Source: JAJXZP01 sp963787185
GTDB lineage: Bacteria > Spirochaetota > Spirochaetia > Treponematales > Rectinemataceae
Direction of reading: 5' to 3'
DNA: 64,000 bases
NCBI GenBank assembly: GCA_963787185.1
Contig: CAWBCC010000020.1
Span: 193,496 to 257,495 of the forward strand
Shown: in pieces, positions 52,732 through 61,700 of the stretch
Position numbering within the stretch: the first letter of the stretch is position 1
How the letters are laid out: every line of letters starts with the position of its first letter
The notes under the pieces: model-generated
The model's database searches: none
Told to the model about the DNA's origin: nothing
What the model saw: the letters and a program-made list of their open reading frames with translations, nothing else
Made by a program: the position numbers and the translations under genes

Positions 52732-53298
52732 ATGAGCACACGACGGGGAAATACGAGGGAGCGCATTCAAGAAATCGCGTTAAAACTCTTTACCGAAAAA
52801 GGATATGACAAAGCGTCCCTGCGGGAAATCGCCGAGCAGCTAGGAGTTACGAAAGCTGCACTCTACTACCACTTCACGTCGAAGGAAGAAATTCTTAAAA
52901 GCCTTGTGGAAGATGTGATGTCCTCGCTGCAGGAACTCCTTGATTGGGCAGAGGCCCAACCTCGCACCATCGAGTCGCGGCGGGATATCCTCATGGAGCT
53001 TTCGAAACTTGCCAAGAGCCGATGGCGTCCGTTGATCCGCTTCGCACAGGCTAACCAAACGCAATTTCAGAAACTTCAGCTAATAGATGATAAGTCTATC
53101 ATGGATCAGGTACGAAGCCGCCTTTTCGCGCTCGTCAGCGGCCCTGATGCCAGCCCCATCGCTTCATTCAGGGCAACACTTGCGGTTATAGCGGTGTTTC
53201 TCGGAAGCGTCCCATCCCCGTTTCCGTTTTTCGCGAACGCGGATGGCGATCTCTCTGAGGTAGCCATAGAAGTTGCGATCGAATTGATTTCGCGGTAG
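52732..53298 (+). CDS. TetR-family transcriptional regulator
   Basis: The 188-residue product has the N-terminal TetR HTH (ALKLFTEKGYDKASLREIAE, QLGVTKAALYYHFTSKEEIL; residues about 13-55) and an all-helical ligand-binding C-domain. It is divergent from the efflux operon, from which the intergenic region of 165 bp separates it, so it is likely its repressor, released by a pump substrate. AAGGAT precedes the ATG. Confidence 0.9.
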   Translation: MSTRRGNTRERIQEIALKLFTEKGYDKASLREIAEQLGVTKAALYYHFTSKEEILKSLVEDVMSSLQELLDWAEAQPRTIESRRDILMELSKLAKSRWRPLIRFAQANQTQFQKLQLIDDKSIMDQVRSRLFALVSGPDASPIASFRATLAVIAVFLGSVPSPFPFFANADGDLSEVAIEVAIELISR

Positions 53299-53531
53299 TT
53301 GAGCGTTCCGTTCCCAATCTGCCGCCCATCCCGGCTGAAACCCGCCCTTTTCAACCGACCGGCCGATACTCGCAGCGCCATGCGGCGGCGCCGAAGCCCG
53401 ACAGAAACGAACGGACATAGGCGCCGCTATCGTCCGGCGACGGTCTCCGGCATGCCTACGGAGTCGCAGGTGCAGAAGGTCATGACTTGTCCCACAATTT
53501 GGCAACTTCTTGAGATGCCGCAATTCACGGC

Positions 53532-55220
53532 TTACTTTTCGTGTTCCTGGGTATGGGAAGTGTACAGGAAACGCTTGATCTTCTGCGTGGGCGTCTTCTC
53601 GAAGGGTTCGACCTGGAGCCGAACCCGGCCGATGCGGGAGAAGGCCGCGAGACGAGCGTTCGCTTCGCGCTTGACGAGCTCCAGTACCTGCGCGGCCGCG
53701 CGCTCGAGGTTCGCGAGGCTCTCGCCCGCGTGTTCGATCCTGTCCTGCACGCGGGCGCCGAGCTCTTTGAGCAGCTCGGGCTTGAGCTGGACCAGGGCGG
53801 TGAGCCCGGACCTGTCGCCGTAGACGAGCGACTCCGCGACCTGGGGCGAGCTGTTGAGGAGGGCCTCGACCTCCTCCGGATAGATATTCTCGCCCGAAGC
53901 GCCGATTATCACGGTCTTGATCCTGCCCCGCACCGAGAGTCTCCCGCGCCGGTCGATGAACCCGAGGTCGCCGGTGCGCAGCCAGCCGTCCGCGGTGAAG
54001 GCCTCGGCCGTGCGCTCGGGATCCTTGTAGTATCCCGCCATGACATTGGGACCGCGGACCTGTATTTCGCCCTCGCCTCCCTCGGCCCGCGGTCCGGCTA
54101 TGCGAAGCGCCGTCCCGTGGATCGCCGGTCCGATCGAACGAAGCCTGAATCCCCTCGGGCCCGAGCCGGCCGCCAGGGGCGAGGTCTCGGTGAGACCGTA
54201 GCCCATGGCGCAGGGAAAGCGGATCCGGTGCAGAAAGGCTTCCACCTCGGGGGCAAGGGGGGCGCCACCTATGCCGAAGATGCGCAGCTTCCCGCCGAAA
54301 CTCCGCTTGAGCCTGACGCCGGCCAGGCGCTCGAGGAGGGGGCGCGCAAGCCGGCTTTTCCACAGCGGTATCCTTTCCAGCGCGGGCCGCACCGAGGCGA
54401 AATATATCTTCTCGATGATGAGGGGCACCGTGAGCATAATGCTGGGCCGGAGCTCCCCGAGCGCCGGGAGGAGCACCGAGGCGGAAGGCGGCCGGTCCAG
54501 GAAGTGGATCGAGGAACCCTGCATGAGCGGGTAGAGAAAGCCCACGCTGAACTCGTAGGTGTGGGCGAGGGGAAGGATGGCGAGGAGGCGGTCGGCCGGT
54601 CCGATGCGCATTATATGGCCCACGGCTCGGGCATTGTGCACGAGATTGCGGTGCGTGAGCATGACGCCCTTGGAGTTGCCCGTGGTGCCCGAGGTGTAGA
54701 CGATTGCCGCCAGGTCGTCGGCCCGAATCTCCGGCAGCGCGAGTCCGGCCAGGGCCGCATCGACGGCCGCCGCATCCGGGAAGGCCACTGTCCGCGCCGG
54801 CCCTCCTGCGAGCAGACTGAGGTCCTCGATCGCGACGATCAGGCGTCCCGCCCCCGCCGCGCTCAGCTTGGGCAGGAAGCGCCTCGAAGCGAAGACGATG
54901 CGCGACTCCGAGTGATCCAGGATGTTGGCGATCTGCTCGTTCGCGAAGTCGGTGAGTATCGGCACTGCCACGCAGCCCGAGCGGGCGAGAGCGAGGTAGG
55001 CCAGACCCCACTCGGGGCTGTTCTCGGCCAGGATAGCCACGCGGTCGCCGGGACGGGCGCCGAGGAGATCGAGCAGAGCCGCGACCCGACGGGTGCCGGA
55101 CTCGAGCTCCTCGTAGAGGAGAGCTTTTCCTCCGAGCATCGCGAGGGCGGGCTTGCCCCGGTAGCGCACGGAGCTCTTCTCGACCAGTTCGGCCAGGGTG
55201 AAACGCTCGACTTCGTACAT
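53532..55220 (-). CDS. Long-chain acyl-CoA synthetase-like AMP-binding enzyme (paralogue A)
   Basis: The 562-residue product is an ANL-superfamily adenylate-forming ligase, probably activating fatty acids with ATP and CoA. The AMP-binding P-loop is YTSGTTGNSKGVMLTHRN, with CAMGYGLTETSPLA, the hinge/ATP motif GWLRTGDLGFIDRRGRLSVR, the A8-A10 block and the C-terminal Lys in PTQKIKRFLY. It lies 1 nt downstream of paralogue B and is co-transcribed. The first about 50 residues of both paralogues are nearly superimposable. Confidence 0.87.
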   Translation of the reverse strand: MYEVERFTLAELVEKSSVRYRGKPALAMLGGKALLYEELESGTRRVAALLDLLGARPGDRVAILAENSPEWGLAYLALARSGCVAVPILTDFANEQIANILDHSESRIVFASRRFLPKLSAAGAGRLIVAIEDLSLLAGGPARTVAFPDAAAVDAALAGLALPEIRADDLAAIVYTSGTTGNSKGVMLTHRNLVHNARAVGHIMRIGPADRLLAILPLAHTYEFSVGFLYPLMQGSSIHFLDRPPSASVLLPALGELRPSIMLTVPLIIEKIYFASVRPALERIPLWKSRLARPLLERLAGVRLKRSFGGKLRIFGIGGAPLAPEVEAFLHRIRFPCAMGYGLTETSPLAAGSGPRGFRLRSIGPAIHGTALRIAGPRAEGGEGEIQVRGPNVMAGYYKDPERTAEAFTADGWLRTGDLGFIDRRGRLSVRGRIKTVIIGASGENIYPEEVEALLNSSPQVAESLVYGDRSGLTALVQLKPELLKELGARVQDRIEHAGESLANLERAAAQVLELVKREANARLAAFSRIGRVRLQVEPFEKTPTQKIKRFLYTSHTQEHEK

Positions 55221-55221
55221 A

Positions 55222-56979
55222 TTACCGCTTTCGCGGATACAGGAAGCGCTTTATTTTCTGCGTCGGGGTCTTTTCGAAGGGCTCGTACTGCATCCGCATC
55301 CTGCCGATGCGCGAGAAGGCCGCCAGGCGGCAGTTCGCCTCGCGCTTGATCTGTTCCAGAACCAGAGCCGCCCTGCGTTCGGCGTTCTCCAGGCTTTCGC
55401 CCGCGTGCTCCAGGGCCTCGCTGACGGAACGGCCGAGCCGGGAGGCGGCTTCTTCCGCGCTCTCGATCCCGTCCTGCACCCGGGCGCCCAGCTCCTGGAG
55501 CACCTCGGGCTTGAGCTGGACCAGGGCGGTGAGTCCGGATTCGTCGCCGTAGACGAGGGACTCGGCGACCTGGGGCGAACTGTTGAGAAGGGCCTCGACC
55601 TCCTCGGGATAGATATTCTCGCCCGAGGAGCCGAGGATCATCGTCTTGAGGCGGCCCCGCACGAAGACCCTGCCCTCGCCGTCGACGAAGCCGAGGTCGC
55701 CGGTGCGGAACCAGCCGTCCGGGGTGAAGGCTTCGGCAGTGCGCTCGGGGTCCTTGTAATAGCCGGGCATGACATTGGGGCCGCGGGCCTGGATCTCTCC
55801 CTCGCCCGAGCCGGGCCTCCGATCGGCGATGCGGATTTCCACCCCCTCCAGGGACGGGCCAGTGGAGCCCGGCCGAACGGTCCAGGGATTGGAGCCCGCG
55901 ATGAGGGGCGCGCATTCCGTGAGGCCGTAGCCGATGGCGTAGGGAAAGCGCGCGGCCCCGAGGAAGGCCTCCACGTCCGGGGCGAGCGGCGCCCCGCCTA
56001 TGCCGAAGAAGCGCAGGCGCCCGCCGAAGGTTCTCCTGAGCCTGATCCCGGCCAGTCGCTCGAGGAGTGGCCTCAGGAGCTTGAGCTTGTAGGCCGGCAT
56101 GGCCTCGAGGGCCGGTTTCACGCTCGAGCGGTAGATCTTTTCGATGACGAGGGGCACGGAGAGGATGATGGTCGGCCTCACCGCCCGTAGAGCCGGCAGG
56201 AGGGCCGTGGCCGAAGGCGGACGGTCCAGATAGTAGACCGCCGAGCCGTGGAGCAGGGGCAGGAGAAAGACGATCGTGAACTCGTAGGTGTGGGCCAGGG
56301 GGAGGATGGAGAGGAAACGGTCGGTGCGCCTGAGCTTGAGGATGGAACGGCAGGCCCGGGCGTCGAAGATCAGATTGCGGTGCGTGAGCATGACCCCCTT
56401 GGAGTTGCCCATGGTGCCCGAGGTATAGACGATGGCCGCCAGGTCTTCACCCTCGACCAAAGGCAACTCGAGCCCTGCGGCCGCCGCCTCTATGGCCGCG
56501 GGGCTCGGAGCCGCCCTCCCATCCGGGAGGGCGGTCCCATCCGGGGGGGCTGTCCCCTCCCGAGCGGCCATGACGGCGAGAATCTCGATGTCCACGAGCA
56601 GGCGGCCGGCCGCCGCCGATCCGAGCCTGGCCGCGAAACGCTGCGATACGAGAACGATGCGGCTCTCCGAGTGCTCGAGGATATTGCCGATCTGCTCGGC
56701 GCTGAAGTCGGTCATGATGGGCACGGCCACGCAACCCAGGCGGGAGATGCCGAGATACGCGAGGCCCCACTCGGGGCGGTTTTCGCAGATGAGGGCCACC
56801 CGGTCGCCCGCCTTCGCGCCCAGGAGGGCGAGGAGAGCCGCGACCCTGCGGCTCCGCGGCTCGAGCTCCTCGTACATGACCGGCCTGGAGCCGACCATGG
56901 AAAGAGCGGGGCGACCGGCATAACGGCGCGAGCTCTTCTCGACGAGCTCGGGGATGGTGAAACGATCTATATCATACAC
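55222..56979 (-). CDS. Long-chain acyl-CoA synthetase-like AMP-binding enzyme (paralogue B)
   Basis: The 585-residue product has the same ANL layout as its neighbour: YTSGTMGNSKGVMLTHRN, YAIGYGLTECAPLI, GWFRTGDLGFVDGEGRVFVR and PTQKIKRFLY. It differs by an insertion near residues 145-165 built of short repeats (TAPPDG, TALPDG), encoded by repeated GC-rich DNA near 56520-56570. The two genes are a tandem duplication; divergence suggests different acyl substrates. It begins 1 nt upstream of paralogue A's start and there is no obvious promoter between them. Confidence 0.87.
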   Translation of the reverse strand: MYDIDRFTIPELVEKSSRRYAGRPALSMVGSRPVMYEELEPRSRRVAALLALLGAKAGDRVALICENRPEWGLAYLGISRLGCVAVPIMTDFSAEQIGNILEHSESRIVLVSQRFAARLGSAAAGRLLVDIEILAVMAAREGTAPPDGTALPDGRAAPSPAAIEAAAAGLELPLVEGEDLAAIVYTSGTMGNSKGVMLTHRNLIFDARACRSILKLRRTDRFLSILPLAHTYEFTIVFLLPLLHGSAVYYLDRPPSATALLPALRAVRPTIILSVPLVIEKIYRSSVKPALEAMPAYKLKLLRPLLERLAGIRLRRTFGGRLRFFGIGGAPLAPDVEAFLGAARFPYAIGYGLTECAPLIAGSNPWTVRPGSTGPSLEGVEIRIADRRPGSGEGEIQARGPNVMPGYYKDPERTAEAFTPDGWFRTGDLGFVDGEGRVFVRGRLKTMILGSSGENIYPEEVEALLNSSPQVAESLVYGDESGLTALVQLKPEVLQELGARVQDGIESAEEAASRLGRSVSEALEHAGESLENAERRAALVLEQIKREANCRLAAFSRIGRMRMQYEPFEKTPTQKIKRFLYPRKR

Positions 56980-57087
56980 GAATCGCGCTCCTCATCCTTA
57001 TTGGACCCCGAACCCGCAGGTCGGGTTGCCGACAGGGCTATAGGGTACCACGGAATGAAGAAATCGTCGTGGGTGGACCGCTCGTCT

Positions 57088-57564
57088 CTATCCGCTTTCG
57101 ACTTTTCCACGAGTATCACCGGTTTGGAAATCGGCGATCAGCTCCTCGAAGTTGAGAAAGTCCGAGCCCGGGGCCGGCCAGTCTCGCTTGTTCTCTCCCC
57201 GATACGCGACGAGACGGCGCGAACCCGGCGCTCCGACGAGAGAAGCGACCTGTCGGGGTATGAGCCGCGGAGCATCTGCAGCTTCCGGGCCTTCGCGGGC
57301 ATCTCGAAACGCTCGAAGGGGAGGAGAGACAGGAGGCCGACGCGCCCGGCCAGACTTTCGGAGATGCGGCGGTTGAGGGAGAATTGATTGGACCCCGTAA
57401 GGATGAATCGGCCATAGGCGTCGCGGTCGGCGTCGATTGCCATTTTCAGGTAGAGGAAAAGCTCATTCCCCCGTTGTGCCTCGTCGGGGACCGGTTACGG
57501 CGACGGCGGGAAAAAGCTCGAGGTAGCGCCTGAGCCGACCCTCGAGAGCGCGATGCATATACAT
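57088..57564 (-). pseudogene. Remnant of an AAA/DUF4143 ATPase (COG1373), two internal deletions
   Basis: The minus strand encodes, in three different frames, pieces of one ATPase. Frame 1 from ATG 57564 gives MYMHRALEGRLRRYLELFPA and VAVTGP (the strand leading into the P-loop). A deletion joins this to DEAQRGNELFLYLKMAIDAD, the Walker B and following helix, then GRFILTGSNQFSLNRRISES and LAGRVGLLSLLPFE. Finally another frame gives GSRRLVAYRGENKRDWPAPG and SDFLNFEELI, like the C-terminal end. The P-loop and the middle are gone, so it cannot function. Such ATPases often sit near toxin-antitoxin or mobile regions. Confidence 0.65.
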
Positions 57565-57573
57565 GATTGAACC

Positions 57574-57601
57574 AAAGTATCATGCAAATTCGGAATGTCA
57601 A
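57574..57601 (-). promoter_or_regulatory. Promoter of the dead ATPase gene
   Basis: On the minus strand TTGACA and TACTTT are separated by 16 nt, 9 nt before the ATG at 57564. It may be a relic. Confidence 0.4.
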
Positions 57602-57640
57602 TCCGATTTTTCATATACGGTGAGAAGGCATGCGACAGTA

Positions 57641-57863
57641 ATGAAGGGCTTTCCGCTGGATACTCACCCTTTTTTGTGCCGGGCTTTGGAGCCGGACAGG
57701 TTGCCATCGACAGCATACGTGGAAATTGGAGGAACTTCCTCCATTACATAAAGATCTCTTCGATCGATTGCCGGTGTCTCAGACTTTGGTCGAGGATCTC
57801 GCCATCGTCACCAAAGACCTTCTGGTGACGATGCATCCGGGACTGGATATTCTTTGGGCGTAG
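57641..57863 (+). pseudogene. vapC: Remnant of a VapC-type PIN-domain toxin
   Basis: The start encodes MKGFPLDTHPFLCRALEPDR, the VapC N-terminus with its catalytic Asp in LDTH. After a junction near 57715-57740 the frame changes by +1, and ELPPLHKDLFDRLPVSQTL followed by VEDLAIVTKD and LDILWA gives the C-terminal end, with a second catalytic Asp in VTKD. About 70 residues in the middle, including the central acidic site, are missing. No antitoxin is visible upstream. Together with the ATPase remnant it marks a decayed mobile-type region. Confidence 0.65.
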
Positions 57864-57943
57864 AACGATGTCAGGGAAAGAAAAATCTGCGAGGCGGAGC
57901 CTGGGTAATCGACATGAGGCCATCACGAGATAGGCAGCCCGCA

Positions 57944-58561
57944 CTACACAACAGTTAAAGAACTAGTTTGATAAACAAGCTTGAAACTGCCGGAAATTGT
58001 CGCTATGACGGGACTGCCCGTGGCGGGTGTATATGTAATCGTGCCGGAAAATGTCCCGGTGACCGTTTGGCCGACTGAACTCGAGTTATCGATGGCTTGA
58101 TCCAGATGCAGGTCGATCGCGCTTCCTAGATAGGATTCCCCTCCCAGATTCAGGGTAACGTTGGCGCCTGGGTAATCTCCAGCCGATATAGTGGTTCCCG
58201 TGAAGGAAATGTAGATATATATGAAGTCCGTGCTGGAGCTTTCGAAAGCTGCATTATTCATTGAGGCGTAAAGAAATAATTCCGGAGTGCTAGCATTTGA
58301 CGGTATGGAGGCAAACGCGATGTCCGGTACCGACACCGTGATGATTCCGGACCCTGAGGTCACTCCGTCGGAATAGGTCGTTTGAGTTCCGTTCCCGTTG
58401 AGGGAATAGCTAATGTAGCTTTTCGGAGTGGTGTCCGGTGGCGGAGCTGCCGGATTTTTACAGGAGCTGGAGACAGCGAAAAGAAGCACGATTCCACATG
58501 CCGCAAGAAGGTTTTTCGTAGGGGAGCCCCCTGGTTTCGCACTGTTTTGAATATACTCCAC
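57944..58561 (-). CDS. Putative lipoprotein, secreted beta-rich domain
   Basis: The product, about 205 residues from the GTG at 58561, has a signal region (NLLAACGIVLLFAVSSSC) whose Cys serves as a loose lipobox. It continues with a Pro/Ala linker and a Ser/Thr/Gly-rich beta domain (SYSLNGNGTQTTYSDGVTSG; VGQTVTGTFSGTITYTPATG). It should be an outer surface or periplasmic lipoprotein. The start is uncertain: the open frame continues to 58756, but those residues are unlike a signal peptide. It is less GC-rich than its neighbours and divergent from the giant adhesin-like gene. Confidence 0.55.
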   Translation of the reverse strand: MEYIQNSAKPGGSPTKNLLAACGIVLLFAVSSSCKNPAAPPPDTTPKSYISYSLNGNGTQTTYSDGVTSGSGIITVSVPDIAFASIPSNASTPELFLYASMNNAAFESSSTDFIYIYISFTGTTISAGDYPGANVTLNLGGESYLGSAIDLHLDQAIDNSSSVGQTVTGTFSGTITYTPATGSPVIATISGSFKLVYQTSSLTVV

Positions 58562-58726
58562 CCGAAGCGTTATTTCATAATGCCGAAACAAAAGCGCTTG
58601 GGAAGCTTCATCTTGTTGAGGGCGGATATATTCGCTGCTATACTTGAAGTTGCGTAGTGTCGCCTGTTCCTGGAATCCGGGAAGTGCTTGGTATGGCATA
58701 ATACTTTGAATAAGCGGGGGCCGCGG

Positions 58727-61700
58727 ATGAGAGGCAGATTTCGCTTGCTCGAACATCTACGGGAACTTCTGATAGCAGTGGGGCTTTTCTCTGCAGCCAT
58801 AGCCTTCGCGCAATCTTTTGCTCCAACGCGCTTCCCTCCCCAGGGCTCCCAGTATGTCGAAGCGACACCCATGACCCAGAATTGGCTCTATACGGGCGGC
58901 AATACCCTCACCGGCGATTACACGGGCGCCAATGTCGTCTTCTTCGAGATTCCCGACACCACCACCCAGACCCTCTACTTCGCGGTCAGGAACCCCAACG
59001 TCGACGTTGACCCTACCTTGACCAATAGCGAGCCCGACCTGCCGGTAGTTTCCGGACCGCCCTGGGTCAATTACGCCCTCATCGGGGGTACGGGAGCCTA
59101 TTCGGCCGCCGCCGGGCAGCATTTGACCTACGCCACCGCAAATCCTCCCACAACAGCAGGGACTGTGCTCGAGTCGATAACCGGCGGCAGCTACACGGGG
59201 ATTTTCGCCGTCGGCGACTGGGTCTACTTCAACGGCGTCTCTCCCTCCCAGGGCGAGCACATAGGCAACAAGTACTATTTCCGCCTCACCGCGGTGGCGC
59301 CCGGTTACGGCACCGTGGAATTCAAGCACACGTACCAGTTCGATGTCTCGCTGGCCAACAGCGGCTCACCGACGGGGCTCTCGAATGGCTATGCCTTCAG
59401 CTATGATACCACCTTCGCCCAGCTCGTTACGGTCGAGACATGGAACTTCTACCCCTTCGTCCCCCTCGGGGCGGGTAGCCCGATGACTGTCACTACCAAT
59501 GCCTTCAATTACGCGGGTTCGGGCAATATCACGATCAATTCATGGACCGACAATCTCGGTGTCTCCCAAGGTGCCTTCCCTAGCGGAAGCGGCACTGCGA
59601 CATCGAATCCCACGGTTTCCGCCGCCCAGACCAACGCAACCTGGCACGTCCAATTCTCGACAAACGGTACTCTGGGCCGTCCTTCGGGCGCGGCGGAGCT
59701 CTACTTCTCCATCGGGGGATCCCTTCTCCCGATATATTCGACTCCCTACTCGGGGCCCAAGCCCGACCATTTTACCCTGAGCCCCGCGAGCTCGAGCGGC
59801 ATAACCGGCAGCAATCTGCCCTACCGCGCCCAGCTCGTCGATGCGAGCGGCAATGCGATTTCATATATCACCAAGGTGCAGGTCGCGACGACGGGGAGCG
59901 CGACGATCAACGCGCTCGCCTCGCCCCAAATCCTCACCACGGACACGACGGGCGGGGTCAACTTCAATGTGAGCGACGCCACCGCGGAGACCGTGACCCT
60001 GAGCCTGACCTCCAACGGAACGGGGGGCACCATCAGCCTCCCGGGAGTAAACGGGACGGCCACCGCCACCTTTGTCACGACCCTTCTGCCGACGCTCAGC
60101 AGCGCGAGCGATCTGAGCTTTCTCACGGGCACTGCCGCCAACCAACCCGTCATCACCATTTCGGCCAACGGGGCGACCATGGGGCTCAATGGCATAAAAA
60201 TCCAGGTTCCCGCGAGCCTTTTGGCCAATTTCAGCGCGACTCCGCCCAACGCGGTGCTGACTACGGGCACGGGCACCCTGGGGGCTCCGTCGGTCGCGGG
60301 CAACATCGTGACCATACCCATCACCGTCGCCCTGAGCACCAACGCCGTCGTTACGGTCGGGGCCGTGACACCGATTTCCTATACAACCACCAATTCGCCT
60401 TCTTCGGGCTACTTGCAGATGTCCGTGGACGGAGGCGCGACCTACCCCGTGACCGACAGCAAGCTCGTCACCGTCCAGGCCCTCAGCTATACGTGGAGCG
60501 GCGCCCCCGCCGGAGCCTGGAATGTCGCCGGCAACTGGACACCGAACATCGCGGGGGGGCCCCCGACGACGTCGAACGTCATCATCTCCACTCCGGGTCC
60601 CACGCTGACGGCGACGACGGGCAACGGAGGCGGATCCACGGTGACGGTCAACAACCTCATCATCGACTCGGGCGGGTCGCTCACCCTGAACGGAGCCACG
60701 GCCATAACGGTCAACGGGGCTTTCTCGAACGCGGGCACCTTCACGCTGATCGGAAACGAGACCGTCAATATCAGCAATTCGACCGCGACCGGCACGGTCG
60801 TCTACGCGGGCTCCGGACCCTACACCGGACTCGCGATGGGCACGAGCTACTACAATCTGAGCTTCAGCAGCGGCACCTACAATCTCAACGCCGGCATCAC
60901 GGTAAACGGGAATCTCACGTTGAGCGGCGGCACGCTCGGCGCCGGCTCGCAGACCATCAATCTCTACGGGAATTGGACGGATAGCGGCGGCACTTTCACG
61001 GCCGGCTCTTCAACTCTCCAGCTTCTCGGAACGGGCACGTCGATCATCAGCGGGGCCGTCGCGCCGAACGGGTTCAACGCGGTCACCAGCACGGCGGCGG
61101 GCAAGACCATCGAGTTTACCTCCGGCACCACTCAGACCCTCGGAGTCTTCACGATCACGGGCACCCCGGCCTCGAATATCTACCTCGTGGGCACGACTGC
61201 CGCGATCTGGACCATAGACGTGACGAGCAGCAACGTTTCGTACGCGAACATAATCTATTCGACGGTGAGCCCAGGGCAAACGGCGAACTACTCCACCAAT
61301 TCCGGCAACAATACCGGCTGGACTTTCCAGACCTTCAAGGCTTGGACGGGCGGCGCGGGCACGACCGCGTGGAATACGGCGGGCAACTGGAGTCCCGCGG
61401 CCGTTCCCGTGAACACGGACAACGTGACGATCGACCCGGCCGCCTTCCAGCCCGTCCTCAATGTCGCGGCGAGCTTCGCCACCCTTTCCATCGCCCCTGG
61501 GGCCACGCTGGATCTCGCCGGCTTAGGCGTCACGCAAGCCGCGGCCGGAACGGTTGCGGTCAACGGGACCCTGAAAATGCAGGGCGGCGAAACCCTGACG
61601 AACGTCACCGGCATTACGGGCACCGGGACCGTCCAGCTCTACGGCGCCGCCGGACCCTACACCGTACCCAACTTCTCGTATTACGCGCTCACCATAAGCG

